This document shows positions 23,890 through 36,659 of a stretch of 64,000 bases of DNA, piece by piece. Under the pieces are notes generated by a model. That model was given only the letters and a program-made list of their open reading frames with translations. It had not been told where the DNA came from and made no database searches. The position numbers and the translations under genes are program-made. The stretch spans positions 5,414,280 through 5,478,279 of the forward strand of contig NW_004955418.1 in assembly GCF_000276665.1 (NCBI RefSeq), given 5' to 3'. The stretch is from Chinchilla lanigera (Eukaryota > Chordata > Mammalia > Rodentia > Chinchillidae). Positions within the stretch are counted from its first letter, which is position 1, and the number at the start of each line of letters is the position of its first letter.

Positions 23890-24785
23890 GTTTATACTGT
23901 TTTAAAACACGTTACTATACTTGGTTTGGAAGTATCTTGTTTAAACTTTTAATCTTTACTACTGAAGTTGACCTTTAATTTTCCATTTTTGTAACTTTCC
24001 TGGCTATTTTATGAAGATTTGACTGTCTCATAAAGTGAGCAACATATTTTTTAAATGAACTATGAAAATCTTTTGTGCTCTCTAAAGAAATTTGCTTAGT
24101 ATTAGAATTATCTTTTTCTTGAATATTTAATGGAAATAGCTATTTAATATCTGTGGGCCTAGTTTTCTCCATATGAGCAGGTTTTACTGTTTCAATTTCT
24201 TTAATGATGTAGAGTCACCATTTTTTTCTACTTACGTTTTAGTCAACTGTGGTATCTTTGTTACTTTCCTCTTGTTGCTGAGACAAAATACCTGACACCC
24301 ACAGTTAAAGGAGAAAAGATTTATTTAGCTCACAGTTTGTAGAGGTTTCAGTCCATAATCTGCTGGCTCCAAGGCAGGGTGGTGTGGCAGACAGGCATCC
24401 TAGAGAAGAAACAGTTTATGACAGGCAGAAGGTAGTAAAACAAGCAAGGAGGGGGACAGCCGCAGCTCTTTCTGTCCCTTCTATTTTAACCAGGCTACTC
24501 TGGTTAGATAGCACTCACACTCTTAATTCTGGTGCCCTTGATCATAGCATTGCACCATGAATCAATTCCAGTGTCATGCACTTGATTCAGCCACCTCTGA
24601 AAAAGCTCCACCTATGGCTGCTTGAGGCTTTGGGGGTACATCTAGACACAGCCATAACACTTGATCATTTAGTTTTTCTGAAATTTGTACATTTCAGTCA
24701 AGTTTTCGCATACATTGTTCATAATATCTTTATCTTCCAGCTTGTGCTTTATCTAAGTTCTGCTTTCATGGTCATTCCTGTGTCA
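23890..24785 (-). mobile_element. Old L1 ORF2 fragment, antisense, split by LTR
   Basis: Left piece ends with TTTCAATTTCTTTAATGATG near 24192. The right piece resumes after the LTR with TGAAATTTGTACATTTCAG and TTGTTCATAATATC, both in reversed L1 ORF2 order. Confidence 0.65.
24248..24659 (-). mobile_element. Solo MaLR LTR, antisense
   Basis: The minus strand starts TGTTATGGCTGTGTCTAG, the usual MaLR LTR start. On the + strand GAGACAAAATACCTGACACC and GATTTATTTAGCTCACAG mark its 3' end. Closely related in layout to the copies at 42543, 54273 and 57127. Confidence 0.88.
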
Positions 24786-25264
24786 ATTATTTGAGCTCCC
24801 ACTCCCATACCCCCACTCTTTGTAGAGTTTTGCCCTTTGATAGCTGCCAAGAAGGTCTTTGTCTTTGGTGACCTGCCCTGGATCTTCTACAGTTTCTGCT
24901 GCGCATAACTAGCTGAGTATTTATTCTGCTTAAGATTCTTTGGACTTAGCGATCTGAGAATTCACTTTTATCTTTGACTGTTAACAGTTTTCATCTGTTC
25001 TCTCAGTTCTCTCTTGGAATGCTATTTACAAGTATTTTCTGCTTTCTCATTCTGTCCTACATGTGTCTCTTATTATCCTTTTAAAAAGTATTTCTGTTCT
25101 GTTCTTTCTAGATATTATGTGCTGAGTATTTTTAATACCTGTTTTCTAGTTTCCTAATTATTTTTTCAATAGGGTTTATCTACTTTCTTATTCATACTGT
25201 TTTTGTTTTACTTACATATTTTACTTTTACAGTTCCTATTCTCTTGTGCTCTCACTGTTTTTTA

Positions 25265-25420
25265 GGTGGTTGTTACTGTTGTTGTTGTTTGAGATGGGGT
25301 CTTGCTATGTACAGTGGTGGCTCAGGCTGGCTTTAAACACACTAAGAAAACCAGGCTAGTCATGGCAATCTTCCTGCCTCAGCTTGCTGGAATTATAGAT
25401 GTGCACCACCTCAATCAGCA
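25265..25420 (-). repeat. B1-type SINE, antisense
   Basis: TTGAGATGGGGTCTTGCTAT ... CTGCCTCAGCTTGCTGGAAT ... GATGTGCACCACC, diverged. Confidence 0.8.
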
Positions 25421-26654
25421 TGTTCTGTTGTATTTTTAAGTGTCTTCTTTTTTGGTCATACTTTTATAAAGTTCTGGTATTTGGTGATCTCATTGTCTGA
25501 GATGTTCATAGACATGTTCCTGTGTCCTAATTTACTAGCTTTTGCCAGCTTTATTTCTTTTGTATCTTGTACTTTTTATTATGAACTCGTGTTGTTTGAA
25601 GTTTTATATGTGGAAATTCCGACCTGGGTTGAAAATGAGGTGATGTTCACCAAGAGGAATTACCTTTGCTTCTGCCAGATGCTTAGGATACTATACCCTG
25701 AAACCAGGGGCTCTATAGGTGGTATTGCAGCTGCAGATCTAGATGAGGTGATGGCTCTGAATTGTTAGACAACATTCCTCTTCTTTCCTACCATCTGTCT
25801 CTCACCCAGAGCCAAGACATTTTTATGCTCTTTGATTTGGAATGGTTTTATCTGGAATAGTTTTGTTTTTGTATTTCCTTTTTGGTTACCATACTCTTAG
25901 AAAAGGGATGGAGAAGTTCAAATTTCATGAGATCTTGTTCTGTGTATATGTCCCCTATGCTGTAGTATTTACCCCAGTAATTAGGAGGATCGCCACATGT
26001 TCTCGTATGTTCAAGGTAATTGCACTTCATTCCTTTAATTCTCATGTGATTATTGTGTTGTCTTGCATTTATAAAGCTTACTTTTGACATCTTAGTTTTA
26101 AGTGATCCATGTAAGGCTGATGCTGATAAGGAAATTTTAAAATATTATCTTTTTTTGCAGCTTACAGATCAAGTACAAGGGTGTGGAAGAAAATTTAGGA
26201 AACTCAAAAGAATGGAAGGCATAAAAATCAGTCAAAGGTCTTAATTTAAGTATGACTTAATACCTACATATATTTTCTCCCATGGAGTATTTAAAATTTT
26301 TTATTAAAATGTACATGTAGGTATGGAAATGTATGTAAACCATAAGTGCCCAGCTTCAGTAAATTGTCATAGTGAAGTTAATATAAGCACCAAGTACGTA
26401 TCCATTCTACTGTTGGTCATTTGGGTTTTTTACAGTTTGAGGTTATTATGAACAGTGGTTCACAGAACATTCCTGTGCTCCTCAGTACATATTTTCTAAG
26501 ATGAACTTGGCCACAATATATTCATAGGTTCAGTGTAAATACTTCTAAAAAGTTTCTAAAGATGACTACAGAAATACACACAACAATAATGTAAAAGTAT
26601 CCTGGTTGCTTAATATTCACACCAACATTTGATATTTATTTTCTAATTTTGGTC

Positions 26655-26735
26655 TCAAAGGCAATGCAGCTCAGTGGTAGACTATTTACCTACCATGAAT
26701 GATGCCCCGTGTTCAGTTATTGGTGCGACAAAAAT
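26655..26735 (+). repeat. Degraded ID SINE
   Basis: AATGCAGCTCAGTGGTAGAC and GTGTTCAGTTATTGGTGC; both tRNA-like boxes survive. Confidence 0.65.
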
Positions 26736-27037
26736 TAATAGTTTTGTTACCTAAGGTGTAATGGTAACTTAGTAGGTTCTTTTTCTAACTCAAGTTTTTA
26801 GCCAAGTTAGGAAATTAACACCTTTTTATATATCTTTTAGCCATTTGAGTATTTATTTTTGGGTATGTCTCTTTTGTGTTGTCACATTTCTTTTATGCTA
26901 TCTTACTGCTTTTTATTTTCAGGAATTCTTTATATATTGTGGACATGGTCTCTTTGTTACTTTATATAATGTAAATTTCTTTATTCATTTGTAGCTTCCG
27001 AAAAGATTTGGTTTGCTTTGGTTTGCTTTGTTTACTG

Positions 27038-27105
27038 GTAAACAATCCAAGGCTTGGTACTTGCTAGACAAGCACTCATACTGAGCTACATTCTCACCCC
27101 TGAAT
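27038..27105 (-). repeat. Degraded ID SINE, antisense
   Basis: GGTACTTGCTAGACAAGCAC followed by CTGAGCTACATTCTCACCCC. Confidence 0.6.
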
Positions 27106-29164
27106 AGAAGTTTTAATTATATTATAATAAAGGTGATTGGTGTTTTCTTTTTTAGGAAATTTTTGTTTTTATGCTCTGGTTAAAAAAAAATCTTTCTCTA
27201 CCCCAGCATTATGAAGACTTTATCTTTTAAAGGTTTTTACCTTTTTTTTTTTTAGGTTTACAAGCATTTTGGAATTGACTGTTGCATTTTTTAAGGAAAT
27301 AATAGGCCGGATTTCTCCATCAGTATCCAGTTAGTGAGTGAAAAACATCTCCTGTTTCTTGAGCTCTGAAATGTAGCATTATAAGTCAAGTGTACAGAGG
27401 GCATACTCATTTCTATACTGGTTTATGGGATAGTCACTATGTGTGACTGCTTAAAATGAAACTTAATTTAGCTTTGAGCGCTGCAGAGTTTCATCACTGC
27501 GGAAAGTTCATCTATTGGATGATATTTCTTTGTTCTGTTCTTGATCTTTTTTACCCATTTCCTAATAACTCATTAATTAGCATATATTTTTAAAGTTTTC
27601 TTTCTGAGTTACCATCTTTCTGCCTTGGTGTTTTTAAGCTTATCTTGACTATTATTGACCATCTGCATTCCCATTTAAGTTTTAAAGTCACTTCGCCAAT
27701 TTCCCCAACAGAGTGTCTGAGGAATTGTGTTAGGGTTGTATTTACCATATAGATTATTTGGAGAGAATTGGTATTCATAACATTGACTCTTCTAAGCAAG
27801 TGAATGTGTGTTTCCCTCGATTTACATAGTTTCTCTCAGTAATGTTCTACAATCCAATCTTTCACTGGATATATTTGTAGAGATTTAGTATTTTTTGTTG
27901 CTGTTATAAATTATAACCTTTTAAAATAAAATTTATCATTCAATTTCCTAGCTGTGTGTTGGTATTTAGGATAATACGTTTTTATATAGACTTTGTATAT
28001 CTTAACAGTTAAGTATTTATCTTTGTAAAGTTTATCTGTAAGCACTCTCTTCCAATTTTATTATATACTTTCATATCATCTGTAAATTATGAGTTTTATT
28101 TCTTTTGGTTCCTTTTGACTTTTATACACTAAGAAGCACCCTCAACTGGTTGACGTTCAGTTGCATTATTTAGCTCAAATGATACACACTTTTCAACTGA
28201 AACTATGGAAACCAGAAAAAAGTAAAATGACACATCATTACAATGCCAAGAAAGAAAGACAGGCAGGCAGGCAGAAAGAAGGAATCTACCAGTCTAAAAT
28301 TCTATTCCCATTGAAAATACAGGTGGTTTTAGACAAACAGAAGCACATGGAAGTTGTTATCAGCAGACCCTCATATCAGATATTAAAGGTTGTTATGTAG
28401 GTTGAAGGAACATTGGACAGTTGGAGGTATAGATATGGCATATGGTGTAGACATTTTTAGAAAGGACTGTTGAAGATTATCGGTGTTTGGGAAAAAAAGA
28501 CATGATAATACCAATAGAACTCACGTAGAGTGGTACATAAAAACAACAAAATGTATGAAAACAACAAAACAGTCAAACTGATGAGCAGTTCTTGCATTAC
28601 TTGGGGCATGGTAAAAGAACTAGATTGAAATAGTGGAAGTATAGACTTACACTTTTAAGTAAGGACAAACTAAAATGGACTTGCTGTAGCATACATCAAA
28701 TCCAGGCTATTATAGGATGAAGGGGACCATTCTGAAATATAATTGTCTGCCAGAAGAAAACTTAAGACTCTTAAGTGGGAATTAAGTCATCTAGAACTCT
28801 TAGGAAATAGCATCTAGTATACAATAAAGTTGCATTTTGTAATTTCTAGGAAAAGGACTAAAAAAAGATACCAGAAGGTATATCAGGAAAGCTGGTAGAT
28901 AAACAGTGATAAAAAGATTTGATCAATACCAAAGATGTAAAGAAGGGAGGTATTAAGGGAGTGAAAAAAAGATGAGAGGAATGAAAAGTATAGTAATATG
29001 GCCTACTTAAGCCAGACTGTATTGCTAATGTAAATGAGTTAAAGACTTAAGTGAACATAAAGATTCTCAGACTATATAAGCAAGACTCACTGTATTCTAT
29101 TTATAAGAAAAGCACTTTAAATTTAAGGGCACATATAAGATGGAAATAAAATGATGAAATAAAT

Positions 29165-29360
29165 ATTTTTTTATACTGTGGATTGAATCCATGATATGCA
29201 CAGTAAGCAACACTTCACCACTAAGCTATATCCCCAGCCCGATTTTAAATTTTAATTTGAGACAAAGTCTCACTAAGTTGTATAGGTTGGCCTCCGAAGT
29301 TGTGATCCTGCTGCCTCAGCTTCCCATATGGCTGGGATTACAGGTGTGTATTACTAAGAA
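29165..29360 (-). repeat. B1-ID composite SINE, antisense
   Basis: ID half: GATTGAATCCATGATATGC ... AAGCTATATCCCCAGCCC. B1 half: TGAGACAAAGTCTCACTAAG ... GGCTGGGATTACAGGTGTG. Confidence 0.85.
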
Positions 29361-29511
29361 AGTTGATATGAGAATATTAATACCAAAATAGACTTAAGAA
29401 AGTATTATGACCGATCAGGAGGAAAATAATGTAATAATATGTGTCCATCTATCAAGAAGACATCATTCTACTATGTGTTTACCTAATATCACAGCTTCCA
29501 AATATGTAAGG

Positions 29512-29519
<8 letters not shown>

Positions 29520-29546
<27 letters not shown>

Positions 29547-29633
29547 GGTTTTTCTCCGGTACCGGGAACTGAACTCACGACCTTGCGCTTGCCAGGCAGG
29601 CGCTTTTTGCCACTGAGCTAAATCCCCAGCCCC
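29520..29633 (-). repeat. ID SINE, antisense, with target duplication
   Basis: A long T tract, TTTCTCCGGTACCGGGAACT ... GAGCTAAATCCCCAGCCCC. GGCAGAAATT flanks it (29510-29519 and 29634-29643). It keeps several CpGs and so is fairly young. Confidence 0.95.
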
Positions 29634-32600
29634 GGCAGAAATTAATATAACTGAAAAGAAAGATCTGCATTCGTAGCTGGAGATACCTCTACAGTGAAGT
29701 AGCTGAAACGTCAGTTAAAGATATTGTAAATGAATAGGAAATTTGAATAGCAAGATTAATCAACTCAACCTAATTGATATTTGTATCATATCTAACAACT
29801 GAAGGTTGTATATTATTTTTAAGTGCACATGAAACATTGCCAAAATATTCTGAGCCATAAGTAAGTATTCTTTTTGAAGGATTGAAATTATACAGTGAAA
29901 TTTTATGACCGTTATAAGATTAAATTACAACTCAGGAACAGAAAATAACTAGAAAAGCTTCCAATGCTGCATTTTTAAATTAAGTACCTATGGATATAAA
30001 ACAAAATCGTTGTGTAAGTTAGAAAACATTTTAATTTGAAAAATAATTATTACAGATCAATTTATGGAATGCAACTAAAGAATGCTAGAGATAAGCTTAC
30101 AGCTTTGTACACATACTAGTAAAGAGTGCAAGTTGGATGTCAATAGTATAATAGCTTTTAACTCAGAAGCAACAAATCTCCCAGATTAGAAGGAAGTAGT
30201 GTAAAAAAAAATAGAAATACAGAAATCAGTGGAACAAAATTTTACAGTGTCTTGAGCACATTTCTGCTTACAAAAACCTGCAATGAACTGATTAAGAAAA
30301 ACCAGAGGACAGTGGATAGCAAATTATGAAGACCAGGGATGAAAGAATGAATCAGCAGTATAGATCCTGCTGATTAAACTAAAAACCATGTCATACAATA
30401 CATCTGACTATTTAAAGACCATAATTCATGAAAAGCACAATTTGCCCAAACTTAGGTGAAAAAAAAAATCAGAAATCTGAGTTGAGCTGTGTCTGTGAAG
30501 GAAACTGAATTAATGAAATACCTTTTTACAAAGAACTATAGGCTTAGGGGGCTTTACTTGTAAATCTTCCATATATTTAAGTAAGATATACTATCAGATT
30601 TATAGACTTATAGAGAATTAAAATATGGGTTGGGGGACAAACTCAGAACTCTTTATGATTTGAACATAAAGAAAAGCCTTTTTGATTTAACACAACAGCA
30701 TGGGAAAGCAATTATAGATGAGTATTTCTCAAGAATGTAGATACAAAAATAAAAGAGTGCTGTATAAGGATAATATGTTATGACCAACATGATTTGTTCC
30801 ATGAATGCAAAATTGGTTTAATTTTTTAAAATAAATATAATCCATCCCTTTACCAGAATGAAAGAAATCTATAGGGTTATCTCTAGATTTAGAGAAATGA
30901 TTTGACAAAATTTAATGTGTGGTTGTGTTACAAACCTTCATCAAACTAGGAATAGAAAGAAGTATCCTTAATTTGATAAAGTGTATCAAGAACAAAAGTC
31001 AGTGCTTACCAGCATACTTACAAAAAGCTGTTGATTCATGCCCAATAAATACCTCCCTCTTTTTAAGACTGTATTGGAGTCCTAACTAGTACCCTCAGGT
31101 AAACAAAATAAAGTACATACAAAATTTAGAAAGGACAGAAAATCCAAATTCATTTACCAATAAACTATTAAGTAATTTTAGCAAGGTGGTGATTGGATAC
31201 ACCAGTATACAAAAATTAATTGTAATTTGTGTACTAGCAACAAAGAAGGGTAAAATAAAAATTGTAAAGTACATTTAGAGTAGCACCAAAATATGCAGGG
31301 TAACTTAGAATATATCTAATAAAACTTGGGCAAAATTTCTATGCTGAAAATTACAAAAATGCTGAGACTTTTAAAAATACTTAAATGGAGAAGTAGTCCA
31401 TGTCTGTGTAGTAGTAGATTGAATCCCTCACCCCTACATACTCACACATGCTTAATCTCGTAAGTATAGGGTACTAGAATTAAGATCCTGAAATTTTGAG
31501 CAGGGAAAGAACATGGGTTGGCACATTTTAAAAGTCCTCAAATGCCAGTATTCCTGTTACAAAGACTTGCTGTGAAGTTAAGAGTAGTTAAGATAGTATT
31601 GTATTAGAACAGACATAGATAAAAATGCCAAGAGAAGAATATGAGCATCTGAAATAGACCCTAAATTTATGTGGTTTCATAATTTGTGACAAATGACCCA
31701 CCGAACTTAGAGTTTATTATTAAGTTGTGCTAGGTCAGCTGAATATTCATTGGGAAAAGCAATCAACTTGACCCTTAACAAATACTATATTCAGAAGTGA
31801 ATTTTAGTTGGATCATAGGTCTACATTTAAAAGATAAAGCTGTCAAGCTTCTAGAAGAAAACCTAGAAGAATATTTTCATGACCTTGGGATAGGCACATC
31901 ATTAAAAAGGAAAAGGTAAGCCATGGACTCAAATGTATTCACAGTCAAGGAATGAAATTCCCCAACTTCTGTAGAGTACTAGGAGCGTCCTTGTGCACTT
32001 CATCCTGCTTCAGCACTTTGCCTTACTTCTTTCTCCATCCCTTCCCCACTCACATCTTACACATGCTATTGCTTGTATTTAGCACACATCTAAATGTCTA
32101 GTATTCTGAGCATATTTTATATTGATCATCAAATGAAACTTGTTACACTTTGGTATGTATACCTTTAGCATCGAATTTTCAATTTTTTACATTTTAGTAC
32201 ATATAACATAGAGTTTTCTGTTTTCTTGTAGAGCTATTGTTTTTGTTGTTGTGGTTGTGGTTGTTTTCCCTGGTCCGTTGACCTAGAGCTAAATCTTTGC
32301 TGCTGCTTTATTCCAAACTGACTTGACTTGCACATTACAAAAAAGGGTAGGATGAGCCAAGGACCTTCTTATTTGTAGCACATCTGAATCTGAAATCTTA
32401 ACTGAGAGGTAATTTTAAAGAGTATTTTTACATTTGTTATTTTTACTTAATATTCTTTCATCACAGTTTGTCTTTATTGGTTGCCCTTTAATCCTCTTTC
32501 CCCCTTAGCCAGTTATACTTCAGGTAAATCAGAAAATTTTTATAGGTCTAATGTGTTGGGTGTATGCCCATTCAGTTCATTCTTCACATACTTCTCTCTA

Positions 32601-32802
32601 TATATTTTCTTTCTAAAAAATAGAATATGTTGAGAGCGTAACAGTTTATAAACATTTAGTGAAGTAGAGGTGTTACCATAAACAAATTGGAAAAATAATA
32701 TTTCAATTAAATGTGAAATTTTTTATCTCATGGTCTGTTTCTGATCTATTTTGCTTCGATCATATTTTAATGTTATTTTTGCTATAACAATTCTGAATTT
32801 AT

Positions 32803-32974
32803 CTTTTCATTTATTTATTTATTTATTTTTGTCTTTTTGTGACAGGATCTCTCTCTGCAGTTCAAACTGGCCTTGAGCTCATTTTGTAGTCCTGATTGGT
32901 TTCGAACTCGCAAAGATCCTCCTGTCTCAGCCTCCCAAGTGCTGGGATTACAGGTGTGCACCACCATGCCCAGC
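32803..32974 (-). repeat. B1-type SINE, antisense, with target duplication
   Basis: TTGTGACAGGATCTCTCTCT ... CCCAAGTGCTGGGATTACAG ... ACCACCATGCCCAGC. CAATTCTGAATTTAT flanks both sides. Confidence 0.93.
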
Positions 32975-33969
32975 AATTCTGAATTTATTATTCCTTTTAT
33001 AAACCAAAAAACCTCCTCATACCAGTCATTACATCAGATTACCTTTTGGTGTTACCAGAAGTAGCCGACCCATTTTACATCAGAAATTCGATGTATTTTT
33101 AAAATTGCTTTATGTTTAGACCTTATTACTACTTCTGCAGTGCCTTATTCATAGAATTTGAAAGCAAGTGATACTATTTACTGTCAGCCTCTGAAATTGG
33201 AAGCTACAGGTTGCTATGTAAGATAGTTTTTCAGGATATCACATTCTATTGGAGAAAGGAGCACAAAATTGTGTCAGTTATTCAGCCACCATTTTGATAC
33301 ATACTGTGCTAGACAATGTAGTAATAGATGCATTGGACTCTGGTAAAAAGAAAATTGAAACACTTTAATGAGGGAGGTATGTATCTTGTATCTGTACTTT
33401 TCTTTCTGTTCCCCTAAAAATTATATAGCCTGTCTAGAGCTGCTGACATAATATCCTAGAGTGATTGTGATGACCTTTAGGTTAGTAATTGAAAGATCTA
33501 GAATTAAAACTTCTTTAATTCACTCCTTTAATTTTGAGCAACAAATTTATATAATTTTTAAAAATTAATAGGAAGTATATAAAATTTCAAGCATTTGAAA
33601 TGAACAAGTCTCGCAGAGTATACAGGAGTCAGTTGTGTTATTTGTTAGGTGGATAGTACAAGAAACAGACTAATTCAGTAGTCTGTTCAGGTTTAAATGT
33701 AGTCCTGTAACTGATGAATTAACCATTTTAAGCTTTCCCAAAGAGTTTAATCTTTATTCATTCCCTTTCCTGTCTTTTGTTCCTTTTTATACTTCAGATA
33801 AGAGTGAGCACTCATAGGAACCTGATTATAGTGGCCTCAGATAAAATAATTAGTATCTGCAGAGACATTCTGATCTACTTACTCATAAAACAAGAACCAT
33901 TATTGAAAATAATAAGCAAAGTATATTTAGTGATGTCTCCCAAGTTCATACCTTTTTGAGCATTAAATC

Positions 33970-35165
33970 TTGTACTTGATAACTCCCAGATTTTGCTAAC
34001 AGCTCAGAATTTTCCAGTCAAAAAAAAAAAAAAATTACCAAGTCAACTCCGGACTCCTACTTTATATTAACACTCTGATGTTTAATATCCAGTTAATGTT
34101 AATATCTCAAACTTAACACATCCAAAGCTAAACTCAAGGGGCTGGGAATATAGCTCAGTGGCATAAGCGCCTGCCTGGGAAGCGCAAGGTCCTGAGTTCG
34201 ATCCCCGGTACCACAGGAAAAACAAACAAATCTAAACTCACGATATTTTCTCCAAATCTGCTTCTTCCACAGAATTTCCCCTATCAGTTAACGGCAAGTC
34301 TTTTTTTCCAGTAGTCTGTCCTATAAAACTTACAGTCTACCTCAGCTCCTTGCTTTCTTTCGTATTTTCTATCAGTAAATTTTGTTGGCTTTGTTTTCAC
34401 AGTATATTCAGAAACCATTTCTTACCACTTCTGCTTTTTCCCTGGTCTAAACCGCTATGATTTCTTGTCAGTATCATTTTTCTAGTTTTGTAATCAGTTT
34501 CCCTTTCTTTGACCTTGGTTTCCTTCATGGTGTTCGACACAGTGGCCAGTGGGTTCCCGCTAACACAGAAGTCAGATGATGTCTCTTCTCTGCACAGAAC
34601 TGTTCAGTGACTTTTTTTTAAATCTCAAAATGAAACCAGCATTTCTAACAGCATATGAAAAGCCTTGTGATCTGTTCTGATCTGCTTCATTCTTCCCCAT
34701 CGTTTTCATCATTCATTTTTAACTTCATCTGTTATTTTCTTGTTAATGTTCTTCTTCTAGATTTGCTATTACCTGATTATTTCTGGAACTTCTCGCTTCA
34801 CTGTCTTCAGTTTATTTTACCTAGAATGTTTTTTCCCTAGGTCTGCACATTTCCTCCATCATTTCAGATACTTGCTTCAATGACCCATTCTTAGTGAAAT
34901 TGTTCATCTCCACAGCTCTTTATTCCTTGCATTATTTTGACCCATACTGTGTTATCTCACATGTTGTATATTATTTAGTGTCTTGTCTCATGCTGTAATT
35001 TCAGAAGAGCAGAAATGTTTATCATTTTGTAGTTGTTACATTCCCCAGCTCTAAAAATAGTGCTTGATATATGGAAAAAAAAAGCTGTCTTCCAAAGAGA
35101 AAGGACTTTGAATATAATATTTATAATAGGATGTTCTTTATAAATATTCATTAAGACTGCCATTG
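33970..35165 (+). mobile_element. L2 LINE 3' part, sense
   Basis: Order matches L2: ATCTCAAACTTAACACATCC near 34102, GTCAGATGATGTCTCTTCTC near 34571, AAAGCCTTGTGATCTGTTCT near 34659, TCAGATACTTGCTTCAATGA near 34863, AATAGTGCTTGATATATGG near 35056 and TAAATATTCATTAAGAC near the end. An ID is inserted at 34138. Confidence 0.8.
34138..34230 (+). repeat. ID SINE in L2
   Basis: GGGGCTGGGAATATAGCTCA ... GAGTTCGATCCCCGGTACC plus an A-rich tail. CTAAACTCA lies on both sides. Confidence 0.93.
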
Positions 35166-35815
35166 TGAATTGTGAAGATTCAAGTTATTTCAGATTGCTT
35201 TTCATATTAAAACAATGTTAATTAGAGCCTGTGGTTTTGCCAGTATGGTTAAGTGGTTTTTTGTGGATTTTTTACATACTTTTTTTCTCTTTAGCTATTG
35301 TTCATAATCGTACTTGATCCAAATTTAGTAGAGAATCTCAATATTTTGCAGAATTTGTGATTATGTAAATAAATGTATCTGTGGTCAGGTGACAGTTGAA
35401 CTGATTTGTAGAACTATTGTCTGATAAATTTGCATTAGTGATAAACAGTTAGCAATAGCCCAAGTGTTTCATAACTAAGGTGTTTAAATAAAATTAAGCC
35501 TTTACTAAACTCAAAAAAAGTCACAACCTCTCAAATAGTACATAAGTGAATTAATTCAAAACAGGAGAAAGTCTTTTTGTATTTGTTAAATAGTAAGTTG
35601 TGGTTTTTACTGACTCAGACTAGTTTCTTTTTGAGATTAAATTATCTGGTCAATTGCCTGTTGTTAAGAATAAGTACATCATTGTCTATACACAGTGTTA
35701 ATTATTGTTATTTGCCATTAAACATTTAAAAGTGTGGGTTGTATTTTTATGCTAATATTTGAAAAGTAAGGTTTGTATTTTTATATTAATACATAAAACT
35801 TTTTATATTTTTGTT
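35166..35815. other. Intronic DNA, nothing recognised
   Basis: AT-rich; no repeat family assigned. Confidence 0.5.
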
Positions 35816-35960
35816 TCTTTAAGTTTATTAATTTATTTTTATTAGTACATGTTTGCAATATATAATTACATTTATCTTGGAGAGTTCATATATGTACATA
35901 GCACATCTTAATTCTTCCTTTCTTCCTTGCTTTTTTTTTAGGGGGAGGGAGGTCTCCTGC
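35815..35960 (-). mobile_element. Rodent L1 3' end, antisense
   Basis: TTTTATTAGTACATGTTTGC and GAGTTCATATATGTACATAG followed by a pyrimidine-rich tract, as at 20875. Confidence 0.55.
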
Positions 35961-36027
35961 CCCTCCTTCTTCCCTCCAACTCTTAATCCCTTTCCATTTG
36001 AAAAAGTTCTATTTCCATTTTTTCTTT

Positions 36028-36112
36028 GTTTTTTTTCTGGTACCAGGAATCAAACTCACTACCTTGCGCTTGCCAGACAGGCACTGTGCCACTGAGCTAA
36101 ATCCCCAGCCCC
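36028..36112 (-). repeat. ID SINE, antisense
   Basis: TTCTGGTACCAGGAATCAAA ... GAGCTAAATCCCCAGCCCC. Confidence 0.93.
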
Positions 36113-36542
36113 TGATTTTTTGTTTTAATCCTTTTTCCTTTCCTTATTCTTAACAAGAATTTTAACAGTTCCAGGGGTAAAAGATCTACAGTACTTGATG
36201 AAACAAAAGCAGCACAGTCTAGTAGATTCCCAAATAGTTCCGTTATATATCCTAGTCAGAACTTCTTCTAGTGTGTTTGCTTGTTTGCTAATAAATTTTG
36301 TGTTGCTGTCAGTGGCAGTCATGAGGATGACATATACTGAGGGGAAGGTGAATCAAGAACAGATGTAGATCTGTGATTTACATAGCCATTTTAATACCTT
36401 TGAGGGTTTTTGGATTGATTCATCACATCAAGATATATTTTTCTAAGTTAAAAGAACAGATTTTTACTAGGAAGAGAAACCTCAATTTCCCATTTTTGTT
36501 CTTTTATTACTAATAGCTTGTTCAATCCATTGTTTTTTATAG

Positions 36543-36659
36543 GAATCTTTAAAGCTTATCCATTGTATGAGTGAAAACTAAGTCACATCAATATTTTTAC
36601 TGAACTGGACACACAGAAATTGCCATATATGTCACAGTACACTGAAAAAGAGCCATCAG
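36543..36659 (+). CDS. PJA2: PJA2 exon 2: end of 5' UTR and first codons
   Basis: The acceptor is a T-rich tract ending TTTTTATAG at 36542; the donor is TCAG|GTAAGG after 36659. The start codon is at 36629-36631 and the exon carries 31 coding bases: Met-Ser-Gln-Tyr-Thr-Glu-Lys-Glu-Pro-Ser and the first base of codon 11 (GTA, Val, completed in exon 3). This N terminus matches the family start, which is why this ATG was chosen. Its context is weak (T at -3, T at +4). A four-codon upstream ORF (36567-36581) lies in the leader. The next in-frame ATG, codon 12 in exon 3, has a strong context. Confidence 0.9.
36567..36581 (+). promoter_or_regulatory. PJA2: Short upstream ORF in PJA2 leader
   Basis: ATG AGT GAA AAC TAA lies in exon 2, 48 bases before the main start codon. 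It would be translated before the main frame by scanning ribosomes and then allow reinitiation; this role is inferred. Confidence 0.6.

Larger units (their letters stand above)
26390..28130 (-). mobile_element. Old L1 (L1M), antisense
   Basis: + strand text follows reversed L1: GGTTATTATGAACAGTGG near 26442, TCTTTTAGCCATTTGAGTAT near 26834, AGGAATTCTTTATATATTG near 26921, ACCCCAGCATTATGAAGAC near 27201, CTTGACTATTATTGACCATC near 27643. Two degraded ID copies sit in it. Confidence 0.75.
28135..31935 (+). mobile_element. Old L1 (L1M), sense, inter-ORF through ORF2
   Basis: Order of landmarks fits L1 from the end of ORF1 into ORF2: AAAATTCTATTCCC and TTTTAGACAAACAGAAGC near 28300-28345; endonuclease region ATCAAGAAGACATCATTC near 29451 and CAACTCAACCTAATTGATAT near 29761; TTTAAGTGCACATGAAAC; reverse-transcriptase region GAGAAATGATTTGACAAAAT near 30891; AGCTTCTAGAAGAAAACC near 31846 and TTTTCATGACCTTGGGATAG. 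It is full of stops. A B1-ID composite and an ID are inserted. Confidence 0.8.
14863..36542 (+). other. PJA2: PJA2 intron 1 (first, in 5' UTR)
   Basis: About 21.7 kb between the proposed exon 1 donor and the exon 2 acceptor, rich in old antisense L1. Stretches where I recognise nothing: about 15570-16000 (apart from one exon-like motif), 16770-17500, 21760-22635, 22690-23055, 31940-32785 and 33000-33960. About 24790-26390 is T-rich and resembles old antisense L1, but I cannot assign it securely. Confidence 0.6.
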
